In this document: positions 1 through 8,587 of the stretch, piece by piece
Position numbering within the stretch: position 1 is the first letter of the stretch
Layout: each line of letters opens with the position of its first letter
Assembly (NCBI RefSeq): GCF_004784465.1
Contig: NZ_SRRU01000007.1
Coordinates: forward strand, 363,401 to 427,400
Direction of reading: 5' to 3'
Source: Streptomyces griseoluteus
GTDB taxonomy: Bacteria > Actinomycetota > Actinomycetes > Streptomycetales > Streptomycetaceae
DNA length: 64,000 bases
Translations under genes and position numbers: made by a program
Notes under the pieces: model-generated
Seen by the model: the letters and a program-made list of their open reading frames with translations, nothing else
Databases searched by the model: none
What the model was told of the DNA's origin: nothing

Positions 1-640
1 CCAGCCAGTAGCGCAGCTCCTTGCGCTGCGGCTGCTCGCTGCGGCAGCGCATCAGGGCGGCCGAGAGCAGCGGCTCGGCCTGCCCGTACGTCTCCAGCCG
101 GACGCGGGCCATGCCGCCGAACAGGCCCGCCTCTATGCCGAGCAGCGGGTCGTCCAGCAGCGGGTCGGTGTGACGGACCAACTGGTCCCAGTCCTTGACC
201 AGGTAGGCGCGGCAGGCGTGCAGGAACCGCACCTGCGGGTCGGTGTCCACGGGCGGCAGCCCGGCCAGCGCCCGGTCCAGCTCCGGCACATGGCGGCCGT
301 CCAGCCAGTGCGAGGCGTGCGCCAGCAGCAGGTCGCGGGGGCTCTCCAGCACCGGCTGCACCCACCAGCCCAGCCAGTACCAGGAGTTGAGGGAGCGGCG
401 GTGCCGGGCGCGCTGCTCGCCGAAGCGGTCGCGGTGCCGGAACATCCTCAGCAGCGCGGTGGTCGTGTCGACCCTGAGCGCGTGCAGCCCGAGCCAGGCG
501 TCGGCCATCCCCGGGTCCATCCGCGCCGCGGCGCGGAACTCCTCCTCGGCCTGCGGGTAGGCGCCCATCGTGTAGGCGTCCACGCCTCGCACCCAGGCGA
601 GGTCGGCCGGGGCCTCGGGGCCCTGCGTGCCGAAGTCCAT
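1..640 (-). CDS. EccA/CbxX-type ATPase, N-terminal TPR part (truncated by window edge)
   Basis: Partial gene. The 213 visible residues begin MDFGTQGPEAPADLAW and form a helical, TPR-like region (for example YPQAEEEFRAAARMDPGMAD and a repeated leucine-rich pattern), as found ahead of the AAA+ domain in EccA-family proteins of type VII secretion. The AAA+ module would lie left of base 1 and cannot be seen. The ATG at 640 is preceded by a GGGGGA-type ribosome binding site; a GTG lies directly before it. The family call rests on my memory of actinobacterial homologues and on the TPR pattern. No ESX substrate or membrane component is in the window, so a role in secretion is only inferred. Confidence 0.6.
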   Translation of the reverse strand, partial: MDFGTQGPEAPADLAWVRGVDAYTMGAYPQAEEEFRAAARMDPGMADAWLGLHALRVDTTTALLRMFRHRDRFGEQRARHRRSLNSWYWLGWWVQPVLESPRDLLLAHASHWLDGRHVPELDRALAGLPPVDTDPQVRFLHACRAYLVKDWDQLVRHTDPLLDDPLLGIEAGLFGGMARVRLETYGQAEPLLSAALMRCRSEQPQRKELRYWL

Positions 641-642
641 CA

Positions 643-1096
643 CGTCCCCCACGAACCGTGCCCCCCGTTGGTTGCCCCGCCGGGCAGGCGCTCGGCGGTC
701 GCCGCGGTCGAACCGCTGTACCGCGGACCGGAGTTGCCGGTGCGCGAGGCTGCTGCCAGAAGGTCGCACCGAGGGCATCGTACCCGCGGGGGCACCGGCT
801 GCCGAAGGGTGCCGCAGAGGGCGTTTGACGAGGTGGGAGCATGCGGGGCGCACGGGGCGCGGTCACCGAGGGTGATCGGATCGGTGCGTTCGGCGCCCCG
901 GAACCCGGCTGAGGGCAGAACGAAGCCCCCGATCACGGGGGAACAATCGGGGGCTTCGTGTCCTCGGGACGGCCCGCGAAGGGCCGTGTGTGGAGAAAGT
1001 AAGACCTGTACGGGGGCGGGGTCAAGCCGACCTGGAGCCCTGGATGAACTTACGGGGCGACCGTCTTCACAAGTTCAGCACACAGCGGACGACTCG
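643..1096. other. Gene-poor gap
   Basis: This stretch of about 450 bases between two minus-strand genes has no convincing coding frame: the open frames present have no Streptomyces-like third-position GC pattern. It holds the hairpin listed at 920-959 and a short GGCCC/GGGCC hairpin near 971-985. No tRNA signature was found. It presumably contains the promoter of the gene starting at 640 and the 3' end of the transcript from the gene starting at 1825. Confidence 0.5.
920..959 (-). terminator. Hairpin terminator after the P-loop kinase gene
   Basis: Perfect 14-bp stem (920-933 with 946-959; arm ACGAAGCCCCCGAT) around a 12-base loop. It lies 140 bases past the stop of the minus-strand kinase gene. 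There is no U-tract, which is common in Streptomyces terminators. Confidence 0.6.
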
Positions 1097-1825
1097 TCAC
1101 TTTGAGTGAGAATCCGGGCCGGGTGGGCCCGGCCGGAGGGGGCTCGCGGGCCCTGGCAGCACCTCGTACCCCTCCGGTGTCGCGCGCACCGTCAGGTCCG
1201 CATGGGGGTGCGAGGGGTCACCGGCGAAGTGCGCGCGCTCCGCCTCGGTCCAGCCGTCCCAGAACTCCCGCTGGGCCTCGCCGTCCCGGCGGCGGCCGCG
1301 CGCCCAGGACTCCGGCGCGGGAAGCTCCATCCACAACAGGGCCGCCAGATGCGGGCGCAGCTCACGGCGCCCCGCGCCGACGCCCTCGACCAGGAGCACG
1401 GGAGCGGGCGGCAGGAGGCGGGGCGGGCCGAAGGCGCGCAGGGTCCAGTCGTAGGGGGCGTACCGCGCGCTCTCACCCCGGCCCAGCGGCTCGATCACCT
1501 GGGCGGTCAGCCGGGCGGTCCAGGAGAACAGCTCGTCGTGGGTGGCGATGTCGTCCAGGTGCAGCACCGGAGCCCCGTCGAGCGCGGCGGCCAGGTGTCC
1601 GGCGAAGGTGGACTTCCCGGAGCCCGCGTGCCCGTCGACGCCGATCAGCCGGACCGGCCCCAGGGACGGGGGAAGGGCGCGCAGCCGGCGGGCGAGGTCG
1701 TGAATGGTGATTCCCGAGGTGTGGTGCGGTGTGGGGGAGTTCTGCCGGAAACAGTCTAGTAGGGGGTGAAGGCGAGGTGCCCGACGGGCCGAAAAACGCG
1801 ACTTCCCGAGGCACCCGCTGACCAA
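1097..1825 (-). CDS. Uridine kinase-like P-loop protein
   Basis: 242 codons from a TTG start at 1825. A P-loop (GHAGSGKST, residues 65-73) is followed by the LHLDDIATH and VLLVEGVGAGRR segments typical of the uridine/cytidine kinase superfamily, so it probably phosphorylates a nucleoside or other small molecule in the cytoplasm. The substrate cannot be read from the sequence. The start is awkward: family-like sequence begins near residue 39 (ITIHDLARRLRAL), yet no ATG or GTG is in frame before the P-loop. Either the TTG is used, giving an unusual basic N-terminal extension, or a rare ATT/ATC codon starts the protein. The gene is single and divergent from the TPR-like gene at 1960. Confidence 0.75.
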   Translation of the reverse strand: MVSGCLGKSRFSARRAPRLHPLLDCFRQNSPTPHHTSGITIHDLARRLRALPPSLGPVRLIGVDGHAGSGKSTFAGHLAAALDGAPVLHLDDIATHDELFSWTARLTAQVIEPLGRGESARYAPYDWTLRAFGPPRLLPPAPVLLVEGVGAGRRELRPHLAALLWMELPAPESWARGRRRDGEAQREFWDGWTEAERAHFAGDPSHPHADLTVRATPEGYEVLPGPASPLRPGPPGPDSHSK

Positions 1826-1959
1826 GGGTCAATCGGTGGAGATTTTCCCCCGAAATCCGCCGACCGATATGTGAAATTCGGCGTTCCAGGTGTGTCGCGC
1901 GGTGAGTAAGGTGCGTCCTGCACAACTGCGACGCGTTGTATCGGGACGGACAGGGGAGC

Positions 1960-2916
1960 ATGGCCGCGGAGTTATTCGAGGGGCAGTACGTCTGGCACCC
2001 GGCGGCCGACGACCGCGTCCTGGCGAGCGTATGCGTCGATGTGCGGGCGGGGCGTCACCGCTACGCCTGTGAGGCCCTGGCCGAGACCCGTTCCGACTTC
2101 GCCCTGCGCGCCCACCGCTCGCTGGTGCTGGCCTCGGAGGCGGCCGGCACCGACCTGGTGGAGCGCTGGCTCGCCGAGGAACCCTCGCCCGAGGCCGCGC
2201 TGATGTGGGCCCGGGTGGCCGTGCAGCGCGCGATGCGGGCCGCCGACGCGCGCGACGAACGCGCCGAGGCGCTGGAGCGGATAGCGCTGGCCGCCTGCGA
2301 ACGCGCCGCCGCCATCGCCCCCGACGACCCCACGCCCTGGGTCGCCAAGCTGACCATGGCCCGGCTGCACCAACTGCGCGAACCCGCCCCGCAGGGCCTG
2401 CTCACCGCGCCGCCCGGACCCTGGCGGCTGTTCGCCCACATCCTGTCCCTGGACCCCTGGCACCGCGAGGCCCACCACCGCTTCCTCTCCTTCTTCTTCA
2501 CCCGGCACGGCGGCACGGTCAACGCCGCCTGGGACGTGGCCGCCTTCCTCAGTCAGCGCGCCCCCGCCGACTCCGCGCTCCGGCTGCTGCCGCTGGTCGC
2601 GCTGGTGGAGAGCTACAACCCGACCCAGTTGCTCGCCGACCGGGTCTGGGAGCAGCCGCAGTGGCGTTCCACCGCGCTGGCCGCCTACCGCAACTGGCTT
2701 CCCACGGTGGCCGGTTCGCGCTTCACCCCGGTGCTCGACCTGGCCTACCTCGCGCACGCGCTGGTGATGGGCCAGAGCGAGTTCGAGGCACGGGCGGTCT
2801 TCGCGGCGATGGGCCCGTACGCCTCGCGCATGCCCTGGAGCGCCTTCGGCGACCCCGCCGAGCAGCTCTCCCGCGCCCGGCGCGCCTGCGGGCTGCCCGT
2901 CCCCGGAGCCGCCTGA
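1960..2916 (+). CDS. Conserved hypothetical protein, TPR-like helical
   Basis: 318 residues from the ATG at 1960 (MAAELFEGQYVWHPAADDR); a TTG at 1936 in the same frame is the alternative. The protein is all helical, rich in Ala, Leu and Arg, with repeated helix-pair patterns (ERCAAIAPDDPTPW-type segments), resembling tetratricopeptide-like repeats. No catalytic motif, signal peptide or membrane segment is visible. It resembles uncharacterised Streptomyces proteins, and I cannot assign a function. It ends 43 bases before the permease gene on the same strand, so the two may be co-transcribed. Confidence 0.75.
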   Translation: MAAELFEGQYVWHPAADDRVLASVCVDVRAGRHRYACEALAETRSDFALRAHRSLVLASEAAGTDLVERWLAEEPSPEAALMWARVAVQRAMRAADARDERAEALERIALAACERAAAIAPDDPTPWVAKLTMARLHQLREPAPQGLLTAPPGPWRLFAHILSLDPWHREAHHRFLSFFFTRHGGTVNAAWDVAAFLSQRAPADSALRLLPLVALVESYNPTQLLADRVWEQPQWRSTALAAYRNWLPTVAGSRFTPVLDLAYLAHALVMGQSEFEARAVFAAMGPYASRMPWSAFGDPAEQLSRARRACGLPVPGAA

Positions 2917-2959
2917 GACCGCACCTCACGCGTCCACCCCCCAACAGAAAGGCAGATCA

Positions 2960-4501
2960 GTGTCGGAACGGATATCGCCGCCAGGGGCCAAAGCTCCGGC
3001 GGCCGAGGAACCGGTCGTGCTCGACGACGACGCGACCCTGCACGCGATGGGTTATCCGCGCAAACTCACGCGCCGTTTCAAAGCGTTCGACAATTTCGCG
3101 ATCTCCTTCACCATCATCAATGTCCTCTCGGGTATTTTCTCGTCCTTCGGATTCGGTCTGGGTGCGGGCGGTCCCCGTATTCTCGTGTTCGGCTGGATCG
3201 GCGTCTCCGTGATGGTGCTGTTCATCGGCGCCGCCATGGCGGAGGTCGCCTCCGCCTATCCGACGAGTGGGGCGCTGTATTTCTCCGCCGGTAAACTCGC
3301 CAAGCGGCACAAGGGCGCCTGGTCCTGGTTCACCGGCTGGCTGAACTTCGTGGGGCAGATCGGCGGCACCGCCGCCACCGGATACGCGGCCGCCACCTTC
3401 ATCCAGGCGTTCGTCGCCCTGCAGTGGTCCTCCTACGAGCCCACCGCCCACCAGACGGTGCTGATCACCGCGCTGATCATCGTGCTCCAGGGCCTGGCCA
3501 ACACCTACACCGTCCAGCTCGTCGCGGTGCTGAACCGGATTTCGGTGTGGTGGCTGCTGATCGGACTCGTGGTGATCGTGGGCGCACTCATCGTGATTCC
3601 CGATCACCACCAGTCGGCGTCCTTCGTCACGCATTTCGAGAACAACACCGGCTTCACCAACGGTCTTTACGGCGGCATGCTGGGCCTGCTGGTCACGAGC
3701 TGGACCTTCACCGGCTTCGACGGCAGCTTCCACATGTCGGAGGAAACCGTCCAGGCGACCGTCAACGCCCCCAAGGGCATCACCCGCGCCATCGGCTATT
3801 CGGCGCTCACCGGCCTGATCCTGATGCTCGCGCTGGTCTACAGCATTAGCGACTACACCAAGGTGGCCGGCTCGGACGCCCCTCCCGTCCAGATTCTCAT
3901 CGACGGGCTCGGCGTCGGCACCGCCAAGGTCATGCTGCTGATCGTCATCGGCGCCATGCTCTTCTGCGGGCTGGCCAACCTCACCAGCAACACCCGGCAG
4001 ATCTTCGCCTTCTCGCGCGACGGCGCCATGCCCGGCTCCCGCTGGTGGCACTCCGTCTCGCCTCGCACCCGGACGCCCGTCAAGGCGGTCTGGCTCGCCG
4101 TGGCCTGCTCGCTCGCCCTGGTGGTCCCCGGCTGGTGGTCCCACACGGCCTTCACGGCCATCGTCAGCGTCAACGTGGTCGGACTGTTCCTCGCCTACGC
4201 GGTGCCGATCTTCCTGCGGCTGCGGCTCGGCGACGACTTCCAGCCCGGCCCCTGGCACCTGGGCCGCTGGGGCCGGCCGATCGGCTGGGTCGCGGTGATC
4301 TGGATTCTGCTCAGCAGCGTCCTGTTCATGCTCCCGCAGGCGTCCCCGATCACCGTGGACTCGTTCAACTACGCGCCGATCGCGCTCGCGGCCGTGCTGC
4401 TCATCGCCACGGTGTGGTGGTTCACCACCGCCCGCCGCCGCTTCCAGGGCCCGGTCAGCTACGGCCGCCCCGACGAGGTCGCGGCGATGGACCTGGTCTG
4501 A
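2960..4501 (+). CDS. APC-family amino acid permease
   Basis: 513 residues from a GTG preceded by GAAAGGC. About twelve hydrophobic segments follow a 40-residue cytoplasmic N-terminus; TM1 (FDNFAISFTIINVLSGIFSS) has the unwound-helix pattern of the amino acid-polyamine-organocation superfamily, and FSRDGAMPGSRWWHSVSPRT is the usual cytoplasmic loop of GABA and amino acid permeases. It probably imports an amino acid or gamma-aminobutyrate by proton symport; the substrate is not determinable. It lies 43 bases downstream of the TPR-like gene and is followed by a strong hairpin terminator. Confidence 0.88.
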   Translation: MSERISPPGAKAPAAEEPVVLDDDATLHAMGYPRKLTRRFKAFDNFAISFTIINVLSGIFSSFGFGLGAGGPRILVFGWIGVSVMVLFIGAAMAEVASAYPTSGALYFSAGKLAKRHKGAWSWFTGWLNFVGQIGGTAATGYAAATFIQAFVALQWSSYEPTAHQTVLITALIIVLQGLANTYTVQLVAVLNRISVWWLLIGLVVIVGALIVIPDHHQSASFVTHFENNTGFTNGLYGGMLGLLVTSWTFTGFDGSFHMSEETVQATVNAPKGITRAIGYSALTGLILMLALVYSISDYTKVAGSDAPPVQILIDGLGVGTAKVMLLIVIGAMLFCGLANLTSNTRQIFAFSRDGAMPGSRWWHSVSPRTRTPVKAVWLAVACSLALVVPGWWSHTAFTAIVSVNVVGLFLAYAVPIFLRLRLGDDFQPGPWHLGRWGRPIGWVAVIWILLSSVLFMLPQASPITVDSFNYAPIALAAVLLIATVWWFTTARRRFQGPVSYGRPDEVAAMDLV

Positions 4502-4535
4502 GCCCTCGGGCGAGCGGAAGGTGACATGAGCCTGC

Positions 4536-4587
4536 CACGGCACGGCCCCGGTGTGCGGCGTCCCGCCCACACCGGGGCCGTGCCGTG
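4536..4587 (+). terminator. Terminator of the permease gene
   Basis: Perfect 20-bp stem (4536-4555 with 4568-4587, arm CACGGCACGGCCCCGGTGTG) and a 12-base loop, 34 bases past the permease stop codon. Very stable and lacking a U-tract. Confidence 0.85.
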
Positions 4588-4678
4588 CCGGGGCCCCGGT
4601 CGCCGCCATTGGCCAAGACCAATATTCATGGGCGCGGCATGCGTCGAAGTGCTGGCAGGGGCATGTCGGCTGCTCCAT

Positions 4679-4724
4679 AGTTGGCGCACAACCGTGCACC
4701 CGAGTTGGCGCACGCCCGTGCACC
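4679..4724. repeat. Tandem 22-bp direct repeats upstream of the peptidase gene
   Basis: Two head-to-tail copies (4679-4700 and 4703-4724) share AGTTGGCGCAC and CCGTGCACC and differ at only two central positions, with a 24-bp period. They end 40 bases before the peptidase start. Each contains the GTGCAC palindrome, so a transcription factor binding two adjacent sites is the obvious reading. An ATTGG...CCAAT inverted repeat lies at 4607-4622. Confidence 0.55.
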
Positions 4725-4764
4725 TGAACCGTCCCGACCCGGACACCTGGGGGTAGTCGCGCCC

Positions 4765-6135
4765 ATGAGCAGAGCCCAGCAGCCGTCCCGCCGCACCGTT
4801 CTCGCCGCAGCAGTCGCCGTCGCGGTGGCCGCCGGGACGGTGCCCGCGGCCGCCGCCACCGCAACCGCGGCCGCCGACGCCGACGACTCGGGCCGCGCGC
4901 CCGCCCGTCCCGTCGACAACCGCGCCTGGACCACGTATCCCGACTGGCGCGGCGGCACCGGAAGCGGCGTCCGGACCCTGGCGGGCCGGCGCCCCGGCAT
5001 CGCCATCGCCGTGCCCGAGGGCCGCACCGATTACACCGACCCGCACACCGGCACCACCGCCACCTGGGAGTACGCCACCTGGACCTCCCCGGTCCACCGG
5101 CTCCGGGTGCCCGCCACCGAGCTGATCGCGTCCTGGAACGCCGACACCCCGGCCGGCACCTGGCTCCAGATCGAGCTGCAAGCCGCCTACTCCGACGGCA
5201 CCACCGCCCCCTGGTACGTGATGGGCCGCTGGGCCGCGGGCGACGAGGACATCAAGCGGACCTCGGTGGACGACCAGAGCGACGGCAAGAGCTCGGTGTG
5301 GACCGACACCTTCGCCATCGACGACGCGAGCACCGGCCTGCGCGCGGTGGCGTACCGGCTGCGCCTCACCCTGTACCGGACGCCGGGCACCCGGCGCACC
5401 CCGACCGTGTGGCGGGTGGGCGCGATGGGCTCCGACATCCCCGACCGCTTCACCGTCCCGGCCTCCACGCCCGGCCTCGCCCGCGAACTGGCCGTACCGC
5501 GCTACTCGCAGGAGATCCACAAGGGCCAGTACCCCGAGTACGACAACGGCGGCGAGGCGTGGTGCAGTCCGACCTCCTCGCAGATGATCATCGAGTACTG
5601 GGGCGGCCGGCTCACCCCCGAGCAGCTCGCCTGGGTCGACCCGTCCTACGCCGACCCGCAGGTCGACCACGCGGCCCGTTACACCTACGACCACCAGTAC
5701 ACCGGCTGCGGCAACTGGCCGTTCAACGCGGCCTACGCGGCCACCTTCCCCGGTATCCAGGGCGTGGTGACCCGGCTGGCCTCGCTCACCGACCTGGAGA
5801 CCCTGATCGCGGCGGGCATCCCGGCCATCACCTCCCAGTCCTTCCTCAAGACCGAGCTGACCGGCGCCGGTTACGGCACCTCCGGCCACCTGATGACGGT
5901 CATCGGCTTCACCGCCGACGGCGATGTCATCGCCAACGACCCGGCCTCGCCCAGCGACCCCGAGGTGCGCCGGGTCTACGCCCGGCGCGAGTGGGAGAAC
6001 ATCTGGCTGCGCACCAAGCGGTACGACGCGAACGGCAAGGTCAAGAGCGGTACGGGCGGCGTCTGTTACCTGTACTTCCCGGCCCGCCCGACCCAGCGCC
6101 AGCTCCGCGCGCTCGCCGCGGTGGGCGTGCGCTGA
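4765..6135 (+). CDS. Secreted C39-like peptidase (Tat signal)
   Basis: 456 residues. The N-terminus has a twin-arginine signal (SRRTVL, residues 8-13) followed by a long Ala/Val hydrophobic stretch and an AAA-type cleavage region, so Tat export is likely. After a beta-rich domain, a papain-fold peptidase domain of the C39-like type follows: Cys267 in GEAWCSPTSSQMI, His375 in SGHLMTVIGF and Asp392 in ANDPAS form the expected catalytic set. Such proteins are annotated as C39-family peptidases in Streptomyces; unlike bacteriocin exporters there is no ABC transporter part. The ATG at 4765 was chosen because it starts directly at the signal peptide and has GGGGGT upstream; a frame open from 4681 lacks this logic. 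Substrate unknown. Confidence 0.82.
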   Translation: MSRAQQPSRRTVLAAAVAVAVAAGTVPAAAATATAAADADDSGRAPARPVDNRAWTTYPDWRGGTGSGVRTLAGRRPGIAIAVPEGRTDYTDPHTGTTATWEYATWTSPVHRLRVPATELIASWNADTPAGTWLQIELQAAYSDGTTAPWYVMGRWAAGDEDIKRTSVDDQSDGKSSVWTDTFAIDDASTGLRAVAYRLRLTLYRTPGTRRTPTVWRVGAMGSDIPDRFTVPASTPGLARELAVPRYSQEIHKGQYPEYDNGGEAWCSPTSSQMIIEYWGGRLTPEQLAWVDPSYADPQVDHAARYTYDHQYTGCGNWPFNAAYAATFPGIQGVVTRLASLTDLETLIAAGIPAITSQSFLKTELTGAGYGTSGHLMTVIGFTADGDVIANDPASPSDPEVRRVYARREWENIWLRTKRYDANGKVKSGTGGVCYLYFPARPTQRQLRALAAVGVR

Positions 6136-6143
6136 CGCGGCAC

Positions 6144-6175
6144 GGGGGCGGCCGGGCGCCGGTCCGGCCGCCCCC
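6144..6175 (+). terminator. Terminator after the peptidase gene
   Basis: Perfect 12-bp stem GGGGGCGGCCGG / CCGGCCGCCCCC (6144-6155 with 6164-6175), 8 bases after the stop codon and with an 8-base loop. Confidence 0.8.
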
Positions 6176-6223
6176 TCTGCCATACTGCGCGGGTCCCGCC
6201 GGACGTGGAGACCAGGGCAGAAT

Positions 6224-6883
6224 GTGAGCGTGCGTCAGCAGCAGGCGGCCGTCCCCGTCCGGGCGCGCGGCACCGACCGCTCCGCGGCCCGCCGCGCCGA
6301 ACTCCTCGCCATCGGGCGCACCCTGTTCGCGAACACCCCCTACGACGCGCTGTCCATGGACGACATCGCCCGCCAGGCCCATGTCGCCAAGGGCCTGATC
6401 TACTACTACTTCCGTTCCAAACGCGGCTACTACCTGGCGATCGTCGAGGACTCCGTCGCCGAGCTGGTCGCCTTCGCCGCCGGCGGCGCCGAACTGCCCG
6501 CCGTGGACCGCCTCCAGCGCACCATCGACGGCTACCTCCGCTTCGCCGAGCACCACCAGGCCGCGTACCGCACCATCGTCAGCGGCGGTGTCGGCTTCGA
6601 CCACGAGGTGCACGCCATCCGGGACGGGGTGCGCGAGGCGATCGTCGCCACCATCGCCGACGGCGCGTACGGCAGGACCGACATCGGCCCGCTGGCCCGT
6701 ACCGGCCTGTTCTCCTGGGTGTGCAGCGTCGAGGGCACCACGCTCGACTGGATCGGCCGCCCGGAGCTGACCCGCGCCGCCCTGGGCGAGCTGCTGGTCA
6801 AGACCCTCGGCGGCACCCTGCGCGCCATCGAGGAGCTGGACCCCTCCTGCCCGGCCCCGCCGCCGGCCCGCCGCGACGGCTGA
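6224..6883 (+). CDS. TetR-family regulator
   Basis: 219 residues from the GTG at 6224. The N-terminal helix-turn-helix is clear: ARRAELLAIGRTLF, then MDDIARQAHVAKGLIYYYF and SKRGYYLAI, the TetR signature. The C-terminal part is an all-helical ligand-binding domain that I cannot match to a ligand. It precedes an acyl-CoA dehydrogenase gene by about 250 bases on the same strand, but a strong terminator separates them, so control of that gene is possible but unproven. The start is somewhat uncertain; a second GTG lies two codons downstream. Confidence 0.88.
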   Translation: MSVRQQQAAVPVRARGTDRSAARRAELLAIGRTLFANTPYDALSMDDIARQAHVAKGLIYYYFRSKRGYYLAIVEDSVAELVAFAAGGAELPAVDRLQRTIDGYLRFAEHHQAAYRTIVSGGVGFDHEVHAIRDGVREAIVATIADGAYGRTDIGPLARTGLFSWVCSVEGTTLDWIGRPELTRAALGELLVKTLGGTLRAIEELDPSCPAPPPARRDG

Positions 6884-6902
6884 GATTCCCCCGTACGGCC
6901 CT

Positions 6903-6932
6903 GCCCGCACCCCCGCCGAAGGGGGTGCGGGC
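6903..6932 (+). terminator. Terminator after the tetR gene
   Basis: Perfect 12-bp stem GCCCGCACCCCC / GGGGGTGCGGGC with a 6-base loop, 20 bases past the stop codon. Confidence 0.85.
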
Positions 6933-7135
6933 GGCTCCGGCTGGATTCTTGAAGTAAGCGGTCGTTAACTGGTGACGGGAGGTCCCCGATCGGGCATACT
7001 CACGGCACAAGCCGCTGGTCAGCCGCCTCCGAGACCCGGAAGCGGGGCCTCGGCGCCACCGGAGCGATCGCGCGGAGCCGCCCCACCCAAGGCGCACATC
7101 CGCCGATGTGCCCGCACAGGGAGGAGTCCGACGCC

Positions 7136-8308
7136 ATGTCCGACCGCGAAACGCAGCCGGTGGAGCGTCAACTGCCCACGGACGAGGCGAGGGATCTGCT
7201 CGCCCTGGTCCGGGACATCGCACAGCGCGAGATCGCGCCGAAGGCGGCCGAGGAGGAGGACGCCGGACGCTTCCCCCGCGAGGTCTTCACCCTGCTGTCG
7301 GAAGCGGGCCTGCTGGGCCTGCCCTACGACCCCGAGCACGGCGGCGGCGAGCAGCCCTACGAGGTCTACCTCCAGGTGCTGGAGGAGCTGGCCGCGGCCC
7401 GGCTCACCGTCGGTCTCGGCGTCAGCGTCCACACCCTCGCCTCGTACGCGCTCGCCACCCACGGCACCAAGCAGCAGCAGGTCGAGCACCTGCCCGCCAT
7501 GCTCGGCGGCGGCCTGCTCGGCGCCTACTGCCTCTCCGAGCCGTCCTCGGGCTCCGACGCGGCCTCCCTGCGCACCAGGGCCGTCCGGGACGGCGGCGAC
7601 TGGGTGCTCAGCGGCACCAAGGCGTGGATCACCCACGGCGGCATCGCGGACTTCTACACCGTGATGGCCCGCACCGGCGCCGACGGCCCACGCGGCATCA
7701 CCGCGTTCCTGGTGCCCGGCGACGCCGAGGGCCTGAGCGCGGCCCTGCCGGAGAAGAAGATGGGCCTCAAGGGCAGCCCCACCGCCCAGGTTCACCTGGA
7801 CGCTGTACGCGTTCCGGACGAGCGGCGCATCGGCGAGGAGGGCCAGGGCTTCGGCATCGCCCTCTCGGCGCTCGACTCGGGCCGGCTCGGCATAGCGGCC
7901 TGTGCGATCGGCGTCGCCCAGGCGGCCCTGGACCAGGCGGTGGCGTACGCGACCGAGCGCCGGCAGTTCGGGCACCCCATCGCGGACTTCCAGGGACTGC
8001 GCTTCCTGCTGGCGGACATGGCCACCCAGATCGAGGCGGGCCGGGCGCTGTACCTGGCGGCGGCCCGGCTGAAGGACGCGGGCAGGCCGTTCGCCAAGCA
8101 GGCCGCCATGGCCAAGCTGCACTGCACCGACACCGCGATGCGGGTCACCGTCGACGCCGTGCAGGTCCTCGGTGGGTACGGCTACACCGCCGACTTCCCC
8201 GCCGAGCGCTACATGCGCGAGGCCAAGGTGCTCCAGATCGTCGAGGGCACCAACCAGATCCAGCGGATGGTCATCGCTCGTCATCTGGCGGGGCCGGAGA
8301 GTCGCTGA
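7136..8308 (+). CDS. Acyl-CoA dehydrogenase
   Basis: 390 residues, the usual length of the family. FAD-binding and fold motifs appear in order: LSEPSSGSDAASLRT in the middle domain, KAWITHGG, RRQFGHPIADFQGLRF, and the C-terminal LQIVEGTNQIQRMVIARHL, whose Glu370 occupies the catalytic-base position of short/medium-chain and branched-chain acyl-CoA dehydrogenases. It oxidises an acyl-CoA to the 2-enoyl-CoA and passes electrons to ETF; chain specificity is not readable. The ATG at 7136 has GGGAGGAG nine bases upstream, which beats the upstream in-frame ATG at 7106. The 3' end overlaps the convergent small gene at 8271-8510. Confidence 0.92.
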   Translation: MSDRETQPVERQLPTDEARDLLALVRDIAQREIAPKAAEEEDAGRFPREVFTLLSEAGLLGLPYDPEHGGGEQPYEVYLQVLEELAAARLTVGLGVSVHTLASYALATHGTKQQQVEHLPAMLGGGLLGAYCLSEPSSGSDAASLRTRAVRDGGDWVLSGTKAWITHGGIADFYTVMARTGADGPRGITAFLVPGDAEGLSAALPEKKMGLKGSPTAQVHLDAVRVPDERRIGEEGQGFGIALSALDSGRLGIAACAIGVAQAALDQAVAYATERRQFGHPIADFQGLRFLLADMATQIEAGRALYLAAARLKDAGRPFAKQAAMAKLHCTDTAMRVTVDAVQVLGGYGYTADFPAERYMREAKVLQIVEGTNQIQRMVIARHLAGPESR

Positions 8309-8510
8309 ACTGCCCCCTGCGCACCGTCGGGGCCGCCAGTTCGGCCCACTCCGGGTCGTGGCGCCCCGGCAGTGTGCGGCCCCGGTCGGCCCAGACCCGC
8401 ATCAGCTCGGTGTAGATGGGCGGGTCCGGGTGCGGGGGTGCGGCCGCGTCCGCCGACCGGGGCACGTAGACGCGGCGCTGACGCCCGGTGGCCGTCTGGG
8501 TGGGAGTCAT
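8271..8510 (-). CDS. Small conserved hypothetical protein
   Basis: 79 residues (MTPTQTATGRQRRVYVPRSA...). The central RVYVPRSADAAAPPHPDPPI then YTELMRVWADRGRTLPGR pattern resembles small uncharacterised Streptomyces proteins as I recall them. It is hydrophilic, Pro/Arg-rich and has no known domain. It overlaps the 3' end of the convergent acyl-CoA dehydrogenase by 38 bases. The ribosome binding site is weak. Codon third positions are G/C-rich in this frame, supporting coding. Confidence 0.6.
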   Translation of the reverse strand: MTPTQTATGRQRRVYVPRSADAAAPPHPDPPIYTELMRVWADRGRTLPGRHDPEWAELAAPTVRRGQFSDSPAPPDDER

Positions 8511-8587
8511 GCCTGGCCAACGCGAGCGCGGCCCGGCAGGTCACCGGCGGGCGGAATCGAGCGTCAGTTCAGCGTCGTCCGCACCGC

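Noticed and set aside
640..936. A 98-codon minus frame in the first gap
   Set aside because: Composition resembles non-coding GC-rich DNA and it overlaps the region where the promoter of the EccA-like gene must lie.
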